Origin: Billgrantia gudaonensis
GTDB taxonomy: Bacteria; Pseudomonadota; Gammaproteobacteria; Pseudomonadales; Halomonadaceae
Length of the DNA: 59,883 nt
Direction of reading: 5' to 3'
Assembly (NCBI RefSeq): GCF_900100195.1
Contig: NZ_FNES01000020.1
Coordinates: 1-59,883, forward strand
A program made the position numbers and the translations under genes. Within the stretch, counting starts at the first letter, position 1. Each line of letters opens with the position of its first letter. The notes beneath the pieces were generated by a model, which was not told where the DNA came from, searched no databases, and saw nothing but the letters and a program-made list of their open reading frames with translations. Of the stretch, positions 37,637 to 46,374 are shown in pieces.

Positions 37637-40372
37637 TCAGCGCGGTGCGCTGGGCAGTTCCATCACCAGGCAGGCGCCCGCGAGAGTGGGTGCGTCCTCG
37701 ACCCACAGCCGGCCGCCCAGATGGGCGATGATGCCCCGGCTGATGGGCAGTCCCAGTCCACTGCCGCGTGGGCGGCCGCGTACCTTGTCGGCACCGTCGC
37801 CGTGGCGCTGGATCTGATGGAACTTCTCGAACACGCGTTCGCGCTCATCCGGAGCGATGCCGGGGCCGTTGTCCTCGACGCTGAGGCGATAGTGCGACTT
37901 GTAGGGTGCCAGGTGCAGGCGCACCCGAGGGGCGTCGTCATCGGCGAATTTGCCGGCATTGTCGAGCAGGTTGATGATGACCTGTTCGAGGCGGTCGGGA
38001 TCGCCGATCACCCAGGCCTCGTCGGGTTCGATGTCGACCTCCAGAACGACCCCGCGATCCTCCTGGAGTCGGTGTACCGCATCGATGCTGTGGCGTACCA
38101 GCTCGACCAGGTCGAGCGGCTGGGGGTTGAGGGTCAGCCGCCCGCTCTCCAGGCGAGCCAGGTCGAGGATCTCTTCGATCAGGCGCGAGAGTCGCTGGCT
38201 CTCCTTGACCACCACGTCGAGGAAATGCTCGCGCTTCTCGGTGGGTAGCGCTTCGTTATCGCGCAGTATCTCGGCGAAGGCGCGGATCGAGGTGAGCGGG
38301 GTGCGCAGCTCGTGACTGACCATGGCCACGAATTCGTCCTTGAGACGGTCCAGCTCGCGCAGTCGTTCGTTGGCGGCGCGCAGTTCCTCGCCGATGCGCG
38401 CCAGCTCGCGGGATTTCTGCTCCAGCTGGCGGTTGTACTCCAGCGTCTGCGACGTGGTATCGAGGATGCTCAGGATCGACTCCAGATCCAGCGCCTCGCC
38501 GCGCACCACCGAATTGATCAGCACGCGTGCCGAGGCGTTGCCGAGCGCCCCGGAAAGAGCCTGTTCGGCACGCGCGATCAGTGCCGGCGGGGCGGGCTCG
38601 TCGTCGTCGCGTTGGCGCTCACCGGGAGTGTCCAGGGCGCGAGCGGTGGCATTGGCGCCCAGGTAGCGGCCCAGCAGGCTTCTCAGCTCGCCGCGGGTGG
38701 TCTGGCCACGCCATAGCGAGGTGTGCTCGAGCCCCGGATTCATGGCTTCGGTGAACAGGGCCGCCTGGGTCTGCTCCAGAGGACTCTGGCGCGTGAACAG
38801 GGAAATCCCTACCAGCAGCCCGACGTTGGCGCCCAGGCTCCACAGCAGCGAGTGAGCATAGATGTCCCAGCCCTCCAGTCCGAACAGCGCGTAGGGCTTG
38901 AGCCAGGCGAGACCCCATAGGCCCTCGTGCAGAAAGGCATCGTCAAGCCAGCCCGACTGGGCGAATCCGGGCAGCAGCAGCGTGTAGGCCCATACCAGGA
39001 AGCCGGCAATCAAGCCCAGGCTTGCCCCGATGCGGTTGGCACCGCGCCAGTACAGACCGATCAGCATGGACGGGGCGAACTGGGCAGCGGCGGCGAAAGA
39101 GACCAGGCCGATGGTGACCAGGCTGTAGGAGTCGCCGATCAGCGCGTGGTAGAGATAGCCCAGTAGCAGGATCAACACGATGGCCACGCGGCGGATGCCC
39201 AGCAGCCAGCCGGCCAGTTCTCCCTGGGAGCTCAGATGCAGGTGGCGCGAGCGCAGCAGCAGCGGCATGACCAGTTGGTTGCTGACCATGGTGGAGAGCG
39301 CGATGGTCTCGACGATCACCATGCTGGTGGCCGCCGACAGACCGCCGATGAACACCAGCAGCGGGATGCCGTCGAGCCCTGCCGCGAGTGGCAGGGTGAG
39401 CACGAAACTGTCCGGGTCGCTGTTGCCGTTGGGTAGCAGCAGACCGGCCATGGCGATGGGGATCACGAACAGGTTGATGGCCAGCAAATAGAGCGGAAAG
39501 AGCCAACTGGCCCGTTTGAGATGTCGTTCGTCGACGTTTTCCACGACCAGTACCTGGAATTGTCGCGGCAAGGCGATGAAGGCGAGCACGGCCAGCACCA
39601 GGGTACCGAACCAGCCGGTGGCGCCGCCGGGCACGGCATCCAGACCGAGAGCGTCGCTCAACTCGGGGGAAGCGGCGACCCGAGCGAACAGGTCGGTCGG
39701 TCCCTGGAAGAGCCCGAACACCACGAAGGCTCCCACGCTGACAAACGCCACCAGCTTGACCAGCGATTCGAAGGCGATGGCCGCCACCATGCCCTCGTGG
39801 CGCTCGCTGGCGTCGAGATGGCGGGTGCCGAAGAGAATGATGAACACGGCCAGTACCAGCGCCACCCAGAACGATTTGTCCGTCCAGAAGTTCTCCTCGG
39901 CCAGACGGAAGTCGGCGGCTTCGGGGTAGTTGACCAGCACCGCATGGCTCAGGGTGATTGCCTTGAGCTGCAGTGCGATGTAAGGCGTGATGCCGATCAA
40001 TGCGATCAGTGCCACCAGAGCGCCGAGGCTGGAGCTCTTGCCGTAACGGGCACTGATGAAATCGGCGATGGAGGTGATGCGCTGAGAGCTGGCGATGCGC
40101 ACCATCTTGCGGATCATCAGCGGGCCGATGAACATCGCCAGGGTGGGGCCGAGGTAGATGAGCAGAAAACTGGGGCCGAATTCGGCGGCGCGGCCTACGC
40201 TGCCGTAGAAGGTCCAGGCCGTGCAGTAGACCGCGATGGAGAGCGCATAGACGGTGGGCGAGCCGATCAGCGAGCGGTTCTGCTCGGCACGCCGGTCGCC
40301 CCAGGCCGCGATCACGAAGAGCAGGGCGAGATAGCCGAAGGCGACCGTCAGGACTACCGGATCGCTGCGCAT
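37637..40372 (-). CDS. Sodium/solute symporter-like sensor histidine kinase (CbrA/CrbS type)
   Basis: The product is 911 residues. Residues 1-510 are a 12-13-helix sodium/solute symporter-like domain ([40 protein letters not shown]). A STAC-like linker region (about 520-650) and a coiled coil lead to the kinase core with His687 in [15 protein letters not shown]. The ATPase has [22 protein letters not shown] and [11 protein letters not shown]. There is no PAS and no receiver. CbrA/CrbS-type kinases control carbon and nitrogen or acetate use. The partner is probably the receiver-only regulator at the head of the same operon. The gene starts four bases after the upstream small gene. Confidence 0.92.
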   Translation of the reverse strand: MRSDPVVLTVAFGYLALLFVIAAWGDRRAEQNRSLIGSPTVYALSIAVYCTAWTFYGSVGRAAEFGPSFLLIYLGPTLAMFIGPLMIRKMVRIASSQRITSIADFISARYGKSSSLGALVALIALIGITPYIALQLKAITLSHAVLVNYPEAADFRLAEENFWTDKSFWVALVLAVFIILFGTRHLDASERHEGMVAAIAFESLVKLVAFVSVGAFVVFGLFQGPTDLFARVAASPELSDALGLDAVPGGATGWFGTLVLAVLAFIALPRQFQVLVVENVDERHLKRASWLFPLYLLAINLFVIPIAMAGLLLPNGNSDPDSFVLTLPLAAGLDGIPLLVFIGGLSAATSMVIVETIALSTMVSNQLVMPLLLRSRHLHLSSQGELAGWLLGIRRVAIVLILLLGYLYHALIGDSYSLVTIGLVSFAAAAQFAPSMLIGLYWRGANRIGASLGLIAGFLVWAYTLLLPGFAQSGWLDDAFLHEGLWGLAWLKPYALFGLEGWDIYAHSLLWSLGANVGLLVGISLFTRQSPLEQTQAALFTEAMNPGLEHTSLWRGQTTRGELRSLLGRYLGANATARALDTPGERQRDDDEPAPPALIARAEQALSGALGNASARVLINSVVRGEALDLESILSILDTTSQTLEYNRQLEQKSRELARIGEELRAANERLRELDRLKDEFVAMVSHELRTPLTSIRAFAEILRDNEALPTEKREHFLDVVVKESQRLSRLIEEILDLARLESGRLTLNPQPLDLVELVRHSIDAVHRLQEDRGVVLEVDIEPDEAWVIGDPDRLEQVIINLLDNAGKFADDDAPRVRLHLAPYKSHYRLSVEDNGPGIAPDERERVFEKFHQIQRHGDGADKVRGRPRGSGLGLPISRGIIAHLGGRLWVEDAPTLAGACLVMELPSAPR

Positions 40373-40376
40373 CGCT

Positions 40377-40580
40377 CTAGGGTTCCTCCTCGCGCTGCTC
40401 CATCAGCCAGGCCGCCAGGCCGATCACCAGGGCCCAGGCGAGAAAGAGATAAAGCGGCAGCCAGGAGGGGCCGTCGCCGCTCGGGGTGACGTCGAAAACC
40501 AGCACAAGCGGCGGCGAGAAGAGCAGGGCGGCGAGTGCCGTCAGCGCAACGAGGCGTGCGCGGCGGCGCGGTTCGGTCAT
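40377..40580 (-). CDS. Small two-helix membrane protein between exonuclease and kinase genes
   Basis: The product is 67 residues from ATG 40580, which overlaps the stop of the exonuclease fusion as ATGA; its own stop is four bases before the kinase start. It has a basic N-terminus (TEPRRRARL), two hydrophobic helices (about 10-26 and 36-57) and an acidic end. The position and size recall CbrX, a small protein reported upstream of Pseudomonas cbrA, but homology is not established here. A role in kinase translation or membrane assembly is inference. Confidence 0.75.
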   Translation of the reverse strand: MTEPRRRARLVALTALAALLFSPPLVLVFDVTPSGDGPSWLPLYLFLAWALVIGLAAWLMEQREEEP

Positions 40581-42643
40581 GTGCAGGCGTCCTCCCTGTC
40601 GAAGGCGCTGGCCTGCAGCGCCAGAGCCTGCTCGAGAGTCTCGATGCCGCGGGCTTCCAGGCGCGGCAGCAGTGCCAGCCAAAGCTCGGCGGTGACTCGG
40701 GCATCGCCCAGTGCCGTGTGGCGCGTGCCGGGGGGAAAGTGCAGGTCATAACGCTCGGCCAGGCTGTCGAGATCGTGACCGTCCAGGCTTTCATCCAGGG
40801 CCCGCGAGATGAGCAGGGTGTCGAGTACGGGCATGTCCAGCGTAGTGCTGTTGCCGGGGAGCTGCAGGGCCAGCAGGTCGAAGGCGGCGTTATGGGCCAG
40901 GATCACGGCATCGCCGATATAGTCGCGAAAGCGCGGCAGGGCCACCGATAGCGGTGGGGCGCCGCTGACGTCGGCATCGGCGATGCCATGGATGGCGGTG
41001 CTCGCCGGTGGGATCGGTTTGCCCGGGTCGACGCGCAGGTCGAAGACTTCGCTGGCCAACAGCCGCGCATTGACGATGCGACAGGCGCCGATGCTGATCA
41101 CGGTATCGCCGCGGCGCAGCTCGAGGCCAGTGGTTTCGGTGTCGAAAGCGACGATCTCCAGGGCGCGCAATGGCCGGCGGGCGAGTTCGGCGTCGGGAGG
41201 CGGCAGTTCGGCGATGCCGAAGTCGTGGAACTCGGGACGCGGCGCCATCTTGGGGCGGGGGGCGCCGACGCGTTCCACCGCGGGCAGCGGCAGGCGCAGG
41301 CGGGCGTGCTCGCCGTCGGCATCGGCCAAGCTCCAGGCATCGCTGGCGTGCTGACGCAGCAGATCGCGCACGCGAGGGGACAACGGCAGGCTCTCCAGGC
41401 GCGTCTCGCTCCAGGCGGCCAGTTCGCGCTGGGGCAGCGGCGTGCCGGGCCACACCAGATCGAGATAGACGCGCCGATTGCCGAGCAGCATTTCTCCCTC
41501 GAATCGGGTGGTACCGGTGTGCGTGCACAGGTGTTCGAGCAGCGAGGCGAGCAGCACCAGCAGTGCCGGGGCATCGCCACGGAACCAGGCCGGCATGCCG
41601 ATGGGCACGACCTCCAGCGGCGATTCGACCAGGCGCTCGTTGAGCGACTGCCAGAGATCGTTGGACCACAGTGGTACCAGCCGCTCGCCCTGGTTCTGCA
41701 TGTCTTCGATCAGCCGCCCGAGGCGTTCGATGGTCTGGCTCAGCTCGCGGCTCTCCTCGTCGATGACCGTTTCAAGTCGGCGGCGCAGGACATCATCCTC
41801 CTGCCCCAGCTGGCGAGTGCGGCCCAGTACCTCGGCGGCGCTGCCCAGGCTGGCACCGTGACGGCGCAGCGCGGGCAGCATCTCGGTGAGTTCGGCTCGA
41901 GCGCCCAACTCGCTGTTCCAGGCTGCCGTGGTATCGGTGAGCGTGAGCAGCGTCTCTCCCTCGCTGTGCGGCACCCGCCGCAGGATGACCCGCAGCCAGC
42001 GCTCGCCGCAGGGCGTCAACAGCTCGCGCGGGGCGCCATCCTCGGGTAGCTGGCCGAGGGCATCCTGCAAGCTGGCCACCGGCAGCAGGGCGTCGAGGCG
42101 TTTGCCGAGTCCCAGGCCGGGGTGGTCTTCGAAGAGCGTTTCGGCAGCTTGGTTGAAGAGCAGCAAGCGCCGGTGGTGATCGCAGAGCAGCAGCGGGGTG
42201 TCGAGCACCTGCAACAGCGTTTCCAGTTCTTGGCGAATGCGTGCCGCGCTACGCGCCCCCTCGGCATGGGCGGTGGCCAGTCGCTGCCGGTCGGACCGCC
42301 AAGCCTCGCGCACGCGGATCAGGTCGGGGCCGAGGCCGCGCAGCCAGCCTTCGGGAGGGTAGTCTTCGCGGGCGTCGGGGTTGGCGACGAGGCGCGCGAG
42401 CTGCACCTGGAGGTGGCGCAGTGGCGTGAACAGCATGCGCTCCAGCAACAGGCCGCACAGGAAGATGGTGCCGCCACCGGAGAAGCAGCCCAGCCACAGC
42501 ACCAGGCGAGCGACCCCCTCGGGCTCGAAGAGACTGTCGAGCCAGGCGGCGAAGAGCGCACCGCCCAGCAGGCTGATGCCGCTGAGCAGCAACCACAGCC
42601 CGATCAGACGCTGGCGGCGAGGAAGCTTGTGCCCGAACATCAT
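40577..42643 (-). CDS. Fusion of a degenerate sensor kinase and a DnaQ-type 3'-5' exonuclease
   Basis: The product is 688 residues. Two membrane helices (about 12-36 and 47-70) precede a HAMP-like stretch and a PAS domain (about 140-240; [21 protein letters not shown] in pieces). A DHp-like coiled region without a phospho-accepting H-box spans about 245-310. An ATPase-like region (about 325-450) keeps a [17 protein letters not shown] helix but lacks the conserved Asn and the G boxes. The C-terminal exonuclease has all DEDDh residues: D501 and E503 in FDTETTGL, D589 in [11 protein letters not shown]642 and D647 in HTALGDARV. The kinase part is likely inactive and regulatory, the nuclease part likely active. 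It overlaps both neighbouring genes in ATGA fashion. Confidence 0.9.
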   Translation of the reverse strand: MMFGHKLPRRQRLIGLWLLLSGISLLGGALFAAWLDSLFEPEGVARLVLWLGCFSGGGTIFLCGLLLERMLFTPLRHLQVQLARLVANPDAREDYPPEGWLRGLGPDLIRVREAWRSDRQRLATAHAEGARSAARIRQELETLLQVLDTPLLLCDHHRRLLLFNQAAETLFEDHPGLGLGKRLDALLPVASLQDALGQLPEDGAPRELLTPCGERWLRVILRRVPHSEGETLLTLTDTTAAWNSELGARAELTEMLPALRRHGASLGSAAEVLGRTRQLGQEDDVLRRRLETVIDEESRELSQTIERLGRLIEDMQNQGERLVPLWSNDLWQSLNERLVESPLEVVPIGMPAWFRGDAPALLVLLASLLEHLCTHTGTTRFEGEMLLGNRRVYLDLVWPGTPLPQRELAAWSETRLESLPLSPRVRDLLRQHASDAWSLADADGEHARLRLPLPAVERVGAPRPKMAPRPEFHDFGIAELPPPDAELARRPLRALEIVAFDTETTGLELRRGDTVISIGACRIVNARLLASEVFDLRVDPGKPIPPASTAIHGIADADVSGAPPLSVALPRFRDYIGDAVILAHNAAFDLLALQLPGNSTTLDMPVLDTLLISRALDESLDGHDLDSLAERYDLHFPPGTRHTALGDARVTAELWLALLPRLEARGIETLEQALALQASAFDREDACT

Positions 42644-43011
42644 GCATCCTCGGCCAACAGTGCCTTGACCTTGTCGACCAGTGCCTGGGTGGAAAAGGGC
42701 TTGGTGACGTAGTCGTCGGCACCCAGGGCGAGCCCTTTTTCGCGTTCTACCTCACGACCGTGCGCCGTCAGCATGATGATCGGCAGTCGCTGGTGAAGGG
42801 GATCGCCGCGCAGTCGTTCGAGCACGTCGAAGCCGCTGATGCCCGGCAGGCTGATGTCGAGCAGAATCAGGTCGGGTGTGCCGTCCGCCACGGCGGCAAG
42901 GGCCGATTCGCCGTCCTCGGCGGTGACCACCTCGAAGCCGGCCTGCTGCATCAGGAATTCCAGTGACAAGACGATGTTGGGTTCGTCGTCCACCACCAGT
43001 ACCTTGGCCAT
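42640..43011 (-). CDS. Receiver-only response regulator
   Basis: The product is 123 residues from ATG 43011 with AAGGAG upstream. It is a complete receiver domain with Asp8/Asp9, phosphorylation site Asp52 ([14 protein letters not shown]), the Thr in IMLTAHGRE and the Lys in DDYVTKPFS. No output domain is present. It heads a four-gene operon with the exonuclease fusion, the small membrane protein and the symporter kinase, so it is the obvious phosphoryl acceptor. Its output is presumably a protein-protein contact, possibly with the fusion protein. Confidence 0.92.
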   Translation of the reverse strand: MAKVLVVDDEPNIVLSLEFLMQQAGFEVVTAEDGESALAAVADGTPDLILLDISLPGISGFDVLERLRGDPLHQRLPIIMLTAHGREVEREKGLALGADDYVTKPFSTQALVDKVKALLAEDA

Positions 43012-43196
43012 GGCGCTCTCCTTCATGGATTGTTGTCGTCAGTCTAGTGATCGCGCTCAAGGCGGCAAAGACGACCTTGGGCGCAGGCAGCCGGAGCGGC
43101 GCGTCGGGGTAGGGTCCATGGGCAGGGCGGGGCGGTGTCAGCGAGCGTGGCGTGCCGCTCTCCGGTGGGGAAAACCATGCCGTGCAGGCTGGCGCG

Positions 43197-43469
43197 TCAC
43201 GAATCGCGGTGGCGATCGAAGCGTGGCCCGAGAGGACCCAGCCACAGCCATGTCTGCAGCACCACCAGCAATGGCAATAGCCAGGCCGGGGCGCCCGTCG
43301 TCACCGACAGCAGGTAGAAGATCACGTAGCCAGCGATGCCGGCCGCCAGGCCGACGAGGGGAAAGAGCAGCGGACGCTGGCTGCCGGGACGTCGCGAGAG
43401 GCGGAACAGCGAGCCGACGAAGGTGCCGAAGGCTGCTGCCATGATCAGGTGTAGAAGAGTCGCTGGCAT
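43197..43469 (-). CDS. Small membrane protein (hypothetical)
   Basis: The product is 90 residues from ATG 43469, with three probable membrane helices (residues about 4-20, 34-54 and 60-78) and a short charged end. I recognise no family. It is divergent from the mannosyltransferase gene and 185 bases downstream of the signalling operon promoter region. The ribosome-binding site is poor, so the start is uncertain. Confidence 0.6.
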   Translation of the reverse strand: MPATLLHLIMAAAFGTFVGSLFRLSRRPGSQRPLLFPLVGLAAGIAGYVIFYLLSVTTGAPAWLLPLLVVLQTWLWLGPLGPRFDRHRDS

Positions 43470-43561
43470 GGGGTGTATCGCAATCCGGTGGCTGTCATGG
43501 CAGCCTACCGCCTTTCGGTGGCGGCCGGCTTTACGACTTTGGACAACCCGGGGAGGAGCGG

Positions 43562-44620
43562 ATGAGGGCATTGTTGCTGTCGGCCTATGCGGCGGCGAGT
43601 CATCGCCACTGGGCAAGTGGCGTGGTCGAGTGGCTGGACGATGTCGAATGGACCCTGCTGGAGCTGCCGCCACGCCATTTTCGCTGGCGAATCCGTGGCA
43701 ACCCGCTGAGCTGGATGCTTCGCGACCACGAGATCCTGGCGCAGCGCTACGACGTCATCCTGGCCACTTCGATGGTCGATCTAGCGACGCTGTGCGGTCT
43801 CTATCCGCATCTGGGTCAGGCTCACAAGGTGGTCTATTTCCACGAGAACCAGTTCGCCTATCCGCTTTCCCGCCATCAGAAACCCCAGGCGGAGGCGCTG
43901 ATGGTCAATCTCTACAGCGCACTCGCGGCCGACCGGCTGGTCTTCAACACGGCCTACAACCGTGACAGTTTCGTGGCGGGGGCGCGTCGCTTTCTCAAGC
44001 GGATGCCCGAAAACCTGCCCGCCGCACGACCGCTGGCGAAGCTCGCCGAAGCGGCCGAAGTGCTGCCGGTGCCGATCTCGCCGCTGCACCGGCCGTCGTC
44101 CCTTCGCAAAGCGGGTCGGCGAATCATCTGGAATCACCGCTGGGAGTATGACAAGAACCCCGAGGATTTCTTCGCGGTGCTCATCTCGCTGGCCGAGCGC
44201 GGAATCGAATTCGACGTGGCGGTGATGGGCCAGACCTTTCGGGACTGCCCGACGATTTTCGACGAGGCCCGCCAGCGTCTGGGCGAACGGGTGGTGTGCT
44301 GGGGGCCGCAGCCGGAAGGTGCGTACCGCGAAGTGCTGGCCAGCGGCGATGTCGTGGTTTCCACCACCTGGCACGAATTCCAGGGACTGTCGATCATGGA
44401 GGCGGCACAGTCGAGCGTTTTGCCCCTGGTACCCGAGCGTCTCTGTTTCCCTGAGCTCTACGCTGCCGAGTACCGCTACGATGGCACCCGGGAAGGCCTG
44501 GAATCGACTCTGGAAGCCTGGCTGACCAGCCCGGATCGACGGCCGCCGCCCCCGGACGTCAGCGCCTGGGAGTGGCCGGCTCTGGTCGGCCGCTACCGCG
44601 CCTTGCTCTCGGGACGCTGA
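43562..44620 (+). CDS. tRNA-queuosine alpha-mannosyltransferase-like glycosyltransferase
   Basis: The product is 352 residues with GGGGAGGAG before the ATG. The N-terminal domain matches the DUF3524/GTDC1 family (MRALLLSAYAAASHRHW, VVYFHENQFAYPLS, SALAADRLVFNTAYNRDSF). The C-terminal half is a GT4-type glycosyltransferase domain with IIWNHRWEYDKNPEDFF and STTWHEFQGLSIMEA. The vertebrate relative (QTMAN) adds mannose to queuosine in tRNA(Asp); the bacterial acceptor is inferred by family. Confidence 0.85.
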   Translation: MRALLLSAYAAASHRHWASGVVEWLDDVEWTLLELPPRHFRWRIRGNPLSWMLRDHEILAQRYDVILATSMVDLATLCGLYPHLGQAHKVVYFHENQFAYPLSRHQKPQAEALMVNLYSALAADRLVFNTAYNRDSFVAGARRFLKRMPENLPAARPLAKLAEAAEVLPVPISPLHRPSSLRKAGRRIIWNHRWEYDKNPEDFFAVLISLAERGIEFDVAVMGQTFRDCPTIFDEARQRLGERVVCWGPQPEGAYREVLASGDVVVSTTWHEFQGLSIMEAAQSSVLPLVPERLCFPELYAAEYRYDGTREGLESTLEAWLTSPDRRPPPPDVSAWEWPALVGRYRALLSGR

Positions 44621-44651
44621 TTCGTGGTGCTGCCATGGATCGCCACGGACG

Positions 44652-45287
44652 TCACGGCTCCGTCTTGTCCTGATATTCGCACAGGTCCTCGATCACGCAG
44701 CTGCCGCAGCGCGGCTTGCGCGCCACGCAGGTGTAGCGGCCGTGAAGGATCAACCAGTGGTGAGCATCGCGGCGAAATTCACGCGGTACGTGGCGCAGCA
44801 GCTTCCGTTCCACCTCGACGACGTTCTTGCCCTTGGCGATGCCGGTACGGTTGGATACGCGGAAGATGTGCGTGTCGACGGCAATGGTGGGTTCGCCGAA
44901 GGCGGTGTTGAGAATGACGTTGGCCGTCTTGCGGCCGACGCCGGGCAGCGCCTCGAGCTCGGCACGGGTGCGCGGCACCTCGCCGCCGTGCCGTTCGACC
45001 AGCATCCGGCAGGTCTTGATCAGGTTCTCGGCCTTGGTGTTGTAAAGCCCGATGGTCTTGATGTGCGCCTTGAGTCCTTCCAGGCCGAGATCGAGGATCG
45101 CCTGAGGGGTATTGGCTACCGGAAAAAGACGTGCCGTGGCCTTGTTGACGCCCACGTCGGTGGCCTGGGCGGAGAGCAGCACGGCAACCAGCAACTCGAA
45201 CGGTGTCGACCAGTTCAGTTCGGTGGTGGGCTCGGGGTTGTGGGCGCGCAGGCGCGCAAATATCTCGTGGCGTTTCTGGGCGTTCAT
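44652..45287 (-). CDS. nth: Endonuclease III
   Basis: Nth is a bifunctional DNA glycosylase/AP lyase for oxidised pyrimidines. The start is ATG 45287, giving 211 residues, the E. coli length. It has the helix-hairpin-helix LPGVGRKTANVILNTAF with the catalytic lysine, the catalytic Asp in AVDTHIFRVSNR, and a C-terminal [4Fe-4S] motif C-x6-C-x2-C-x5-C. In many gammaproteobacteria nth follows the rsx/rnf operon; here only an rsxB-like gene lies nearby. Confidence 0.96.
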   Translation of the reverse strand: MNAQKRHEIFARLRAHNPEPTTELNWSTPFELLVAVLLSAQATDVGVNKATARLFPVANTPQAILDLGLEGLKAHIKTIGLYNTKAENLIKTCRMLVERHGGEVPRTRAELEALPGVGRKTANVILNTAFGEPTIAVDTHIFRVSNRTGIAKGKNVVEVERKLLRHVPREFRRDAHHWLILHGRYTCVARKPRCGSCVIEDLCEYQDKTEP

Positions 45288-45348
45288 GGTGCTTCCGTGG
45301 CGGTGGCAAGGTGCAAACCGGCGCAAGGGCGGTGCTGACCGGGGCCAT

Positions 45349-45527
45349 GCTGGGAACGGGTCTTCGGGGAGGCGCTGTGAAACCCCATCCTTGGGCGCTA
45401 CCGACGCCCTGCTGCGCTCTCACGTCCCGCTTCGCTTGCAGGTCCGGTCTGGCTGTCCATGGCCAGCCCGTTCGGAGCAGTGCTCCTCACCCCTGGCGTA
45501 GGACCTCTCCTGAGACCTGTTCCCAGC
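45349..45527. repeat. 179-bp intergenic element with inverted-repeat ends (MITE/REP-like)
   Basis: The left end GCTGGGAACGGGTCTTCGGG (45349-45368) and the right end, read inward on the other strand as GCTGGGAACAGGTCTCAGGA (45527-45508), match at 16 of 20 positions. The interior holds smaller hairpins, including GGAGCAGTGCTCC around 45475, and no ORF. The layout suggests a non-autonomous mobile or structured repeat between nth and the rsxB-like gene. No second copy was noticed in the window. Confidence 0.6.
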
Positions 45528-45576
45528 GCCCCCTGGTGCTGGCGACAATGCGTAGCCAAGCGTTATCTTGAATGGG

Positions 45577-46374
45577 TTAGTCCTTCTTCTGGGCTTCCTC
45601 CAGCGCTTTTCTGGCCTCGGCGAGTAGCCGTTCGGCTTCGGGCAGCTGGCCCAGGGCAGTAGCTTCAGCCTCGCTATCGCCGCGGCGCCGGGCGCTCTCC
45701 AACTGTTGCCGTACCCGTTTCAAGGCCTGCTCGGCGGCCTTGACGGCCATCTGGCGCTGCCGTGGCTGGGCCGCCCCACGGCTCGAGCCCGCTGCACTCG
45801 GTCGCTGGCGCTGCCGCATCAGGCGTCGCTGACGCTCGAGACGCTTCTCGCGTGCCTCACGCTCCAGGCGCCGTTGGCGCGCCTGAAAGCGCTGGCGCCC
45901 CTTCTCGGCGCGCCGAGCGAGATAGGCGTCACGCTCGGCGTCGCTGCGGGCGGCCTGCCAGGCCGGATGGGGCAGCAGGTCGATGCAGTCCACCGGGCAC
46001 GGCGCCACGCATAGCTCGCAGCCGGTACACTCGTCGGCGATCACCGTGTGCATGCGCTTGGCGGCACCGAGGATGGCATCCACCGGGCAGGCCTGAATGC
46101 ACTTGGTACAGCCAATGCACTCGTCTTCGCGTATCCATGCCACCAGTGGCTCCTGCGCCGGTTCGGCCAGCGGCAACGCAGGGCGGCCGGTCAGCTCGGC
46201 GAGCCGTTCCACGGTGCGCTGTCCGCCCGGCGGGCAGCGGTTGATGGCCTCGCCGGCGACGATCGCTTCGGCATAGGGGCGGCAGCCGGGCTGGCCGCAC
46301 TTGCCGCATTGCGTTTGTGGCAGCAGTGCGTCGACGGCGTCGATCAACGCCTCGTCGCGCGGCGCCTGGGTCAT
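45577..46374 (-). CDS. RsxB/RnfB-like ferredoxin protein without membrane anchor
   Basis: The product is 265 residues. It has the Fe-S domain of RnfB ([21 protein letters not shown]) and two [4Fe-4S] motifs ([16 protein letters not shown] and [16 protein letters not shown]). Unlike canonical RnfB it has no N-terminal membrane helix, and from about residue 150 it carries a very basic, Arg/Gln-rich helical extension. No rnfA, C, D, G or E is present: it sits alone between metG (ATGA overlap) and nth. In Pseudomonas and enterics rnf/rsx genes lie next to nth, so this looks like a lone survivor of that cluster. Its redox partner is unknown. Confidence 0.85.
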   Translation of the reverse strand: MTQAPRDEALIDAVDALLPQTQCGKCGQPGCRPYAEAIVAGEAINRCPPGGQRTVERLAELTGRPALPLAEPAQEPLVAWIREDECIGCTKCIQACPVDAILGAAKRMHTVIADECTGCELCVAPCPVDCIDLLPHPAWQAARSDAERDAYLARRAEKGRQRFQARQRRLEREAREKRLERQRRLMRQRQRPSAAGSSRGAAQPRQRQMAVKAAEQALKRVRQQLESARRRGDSEAEATALGQLPEAERLLAEARKALEEAQKKD

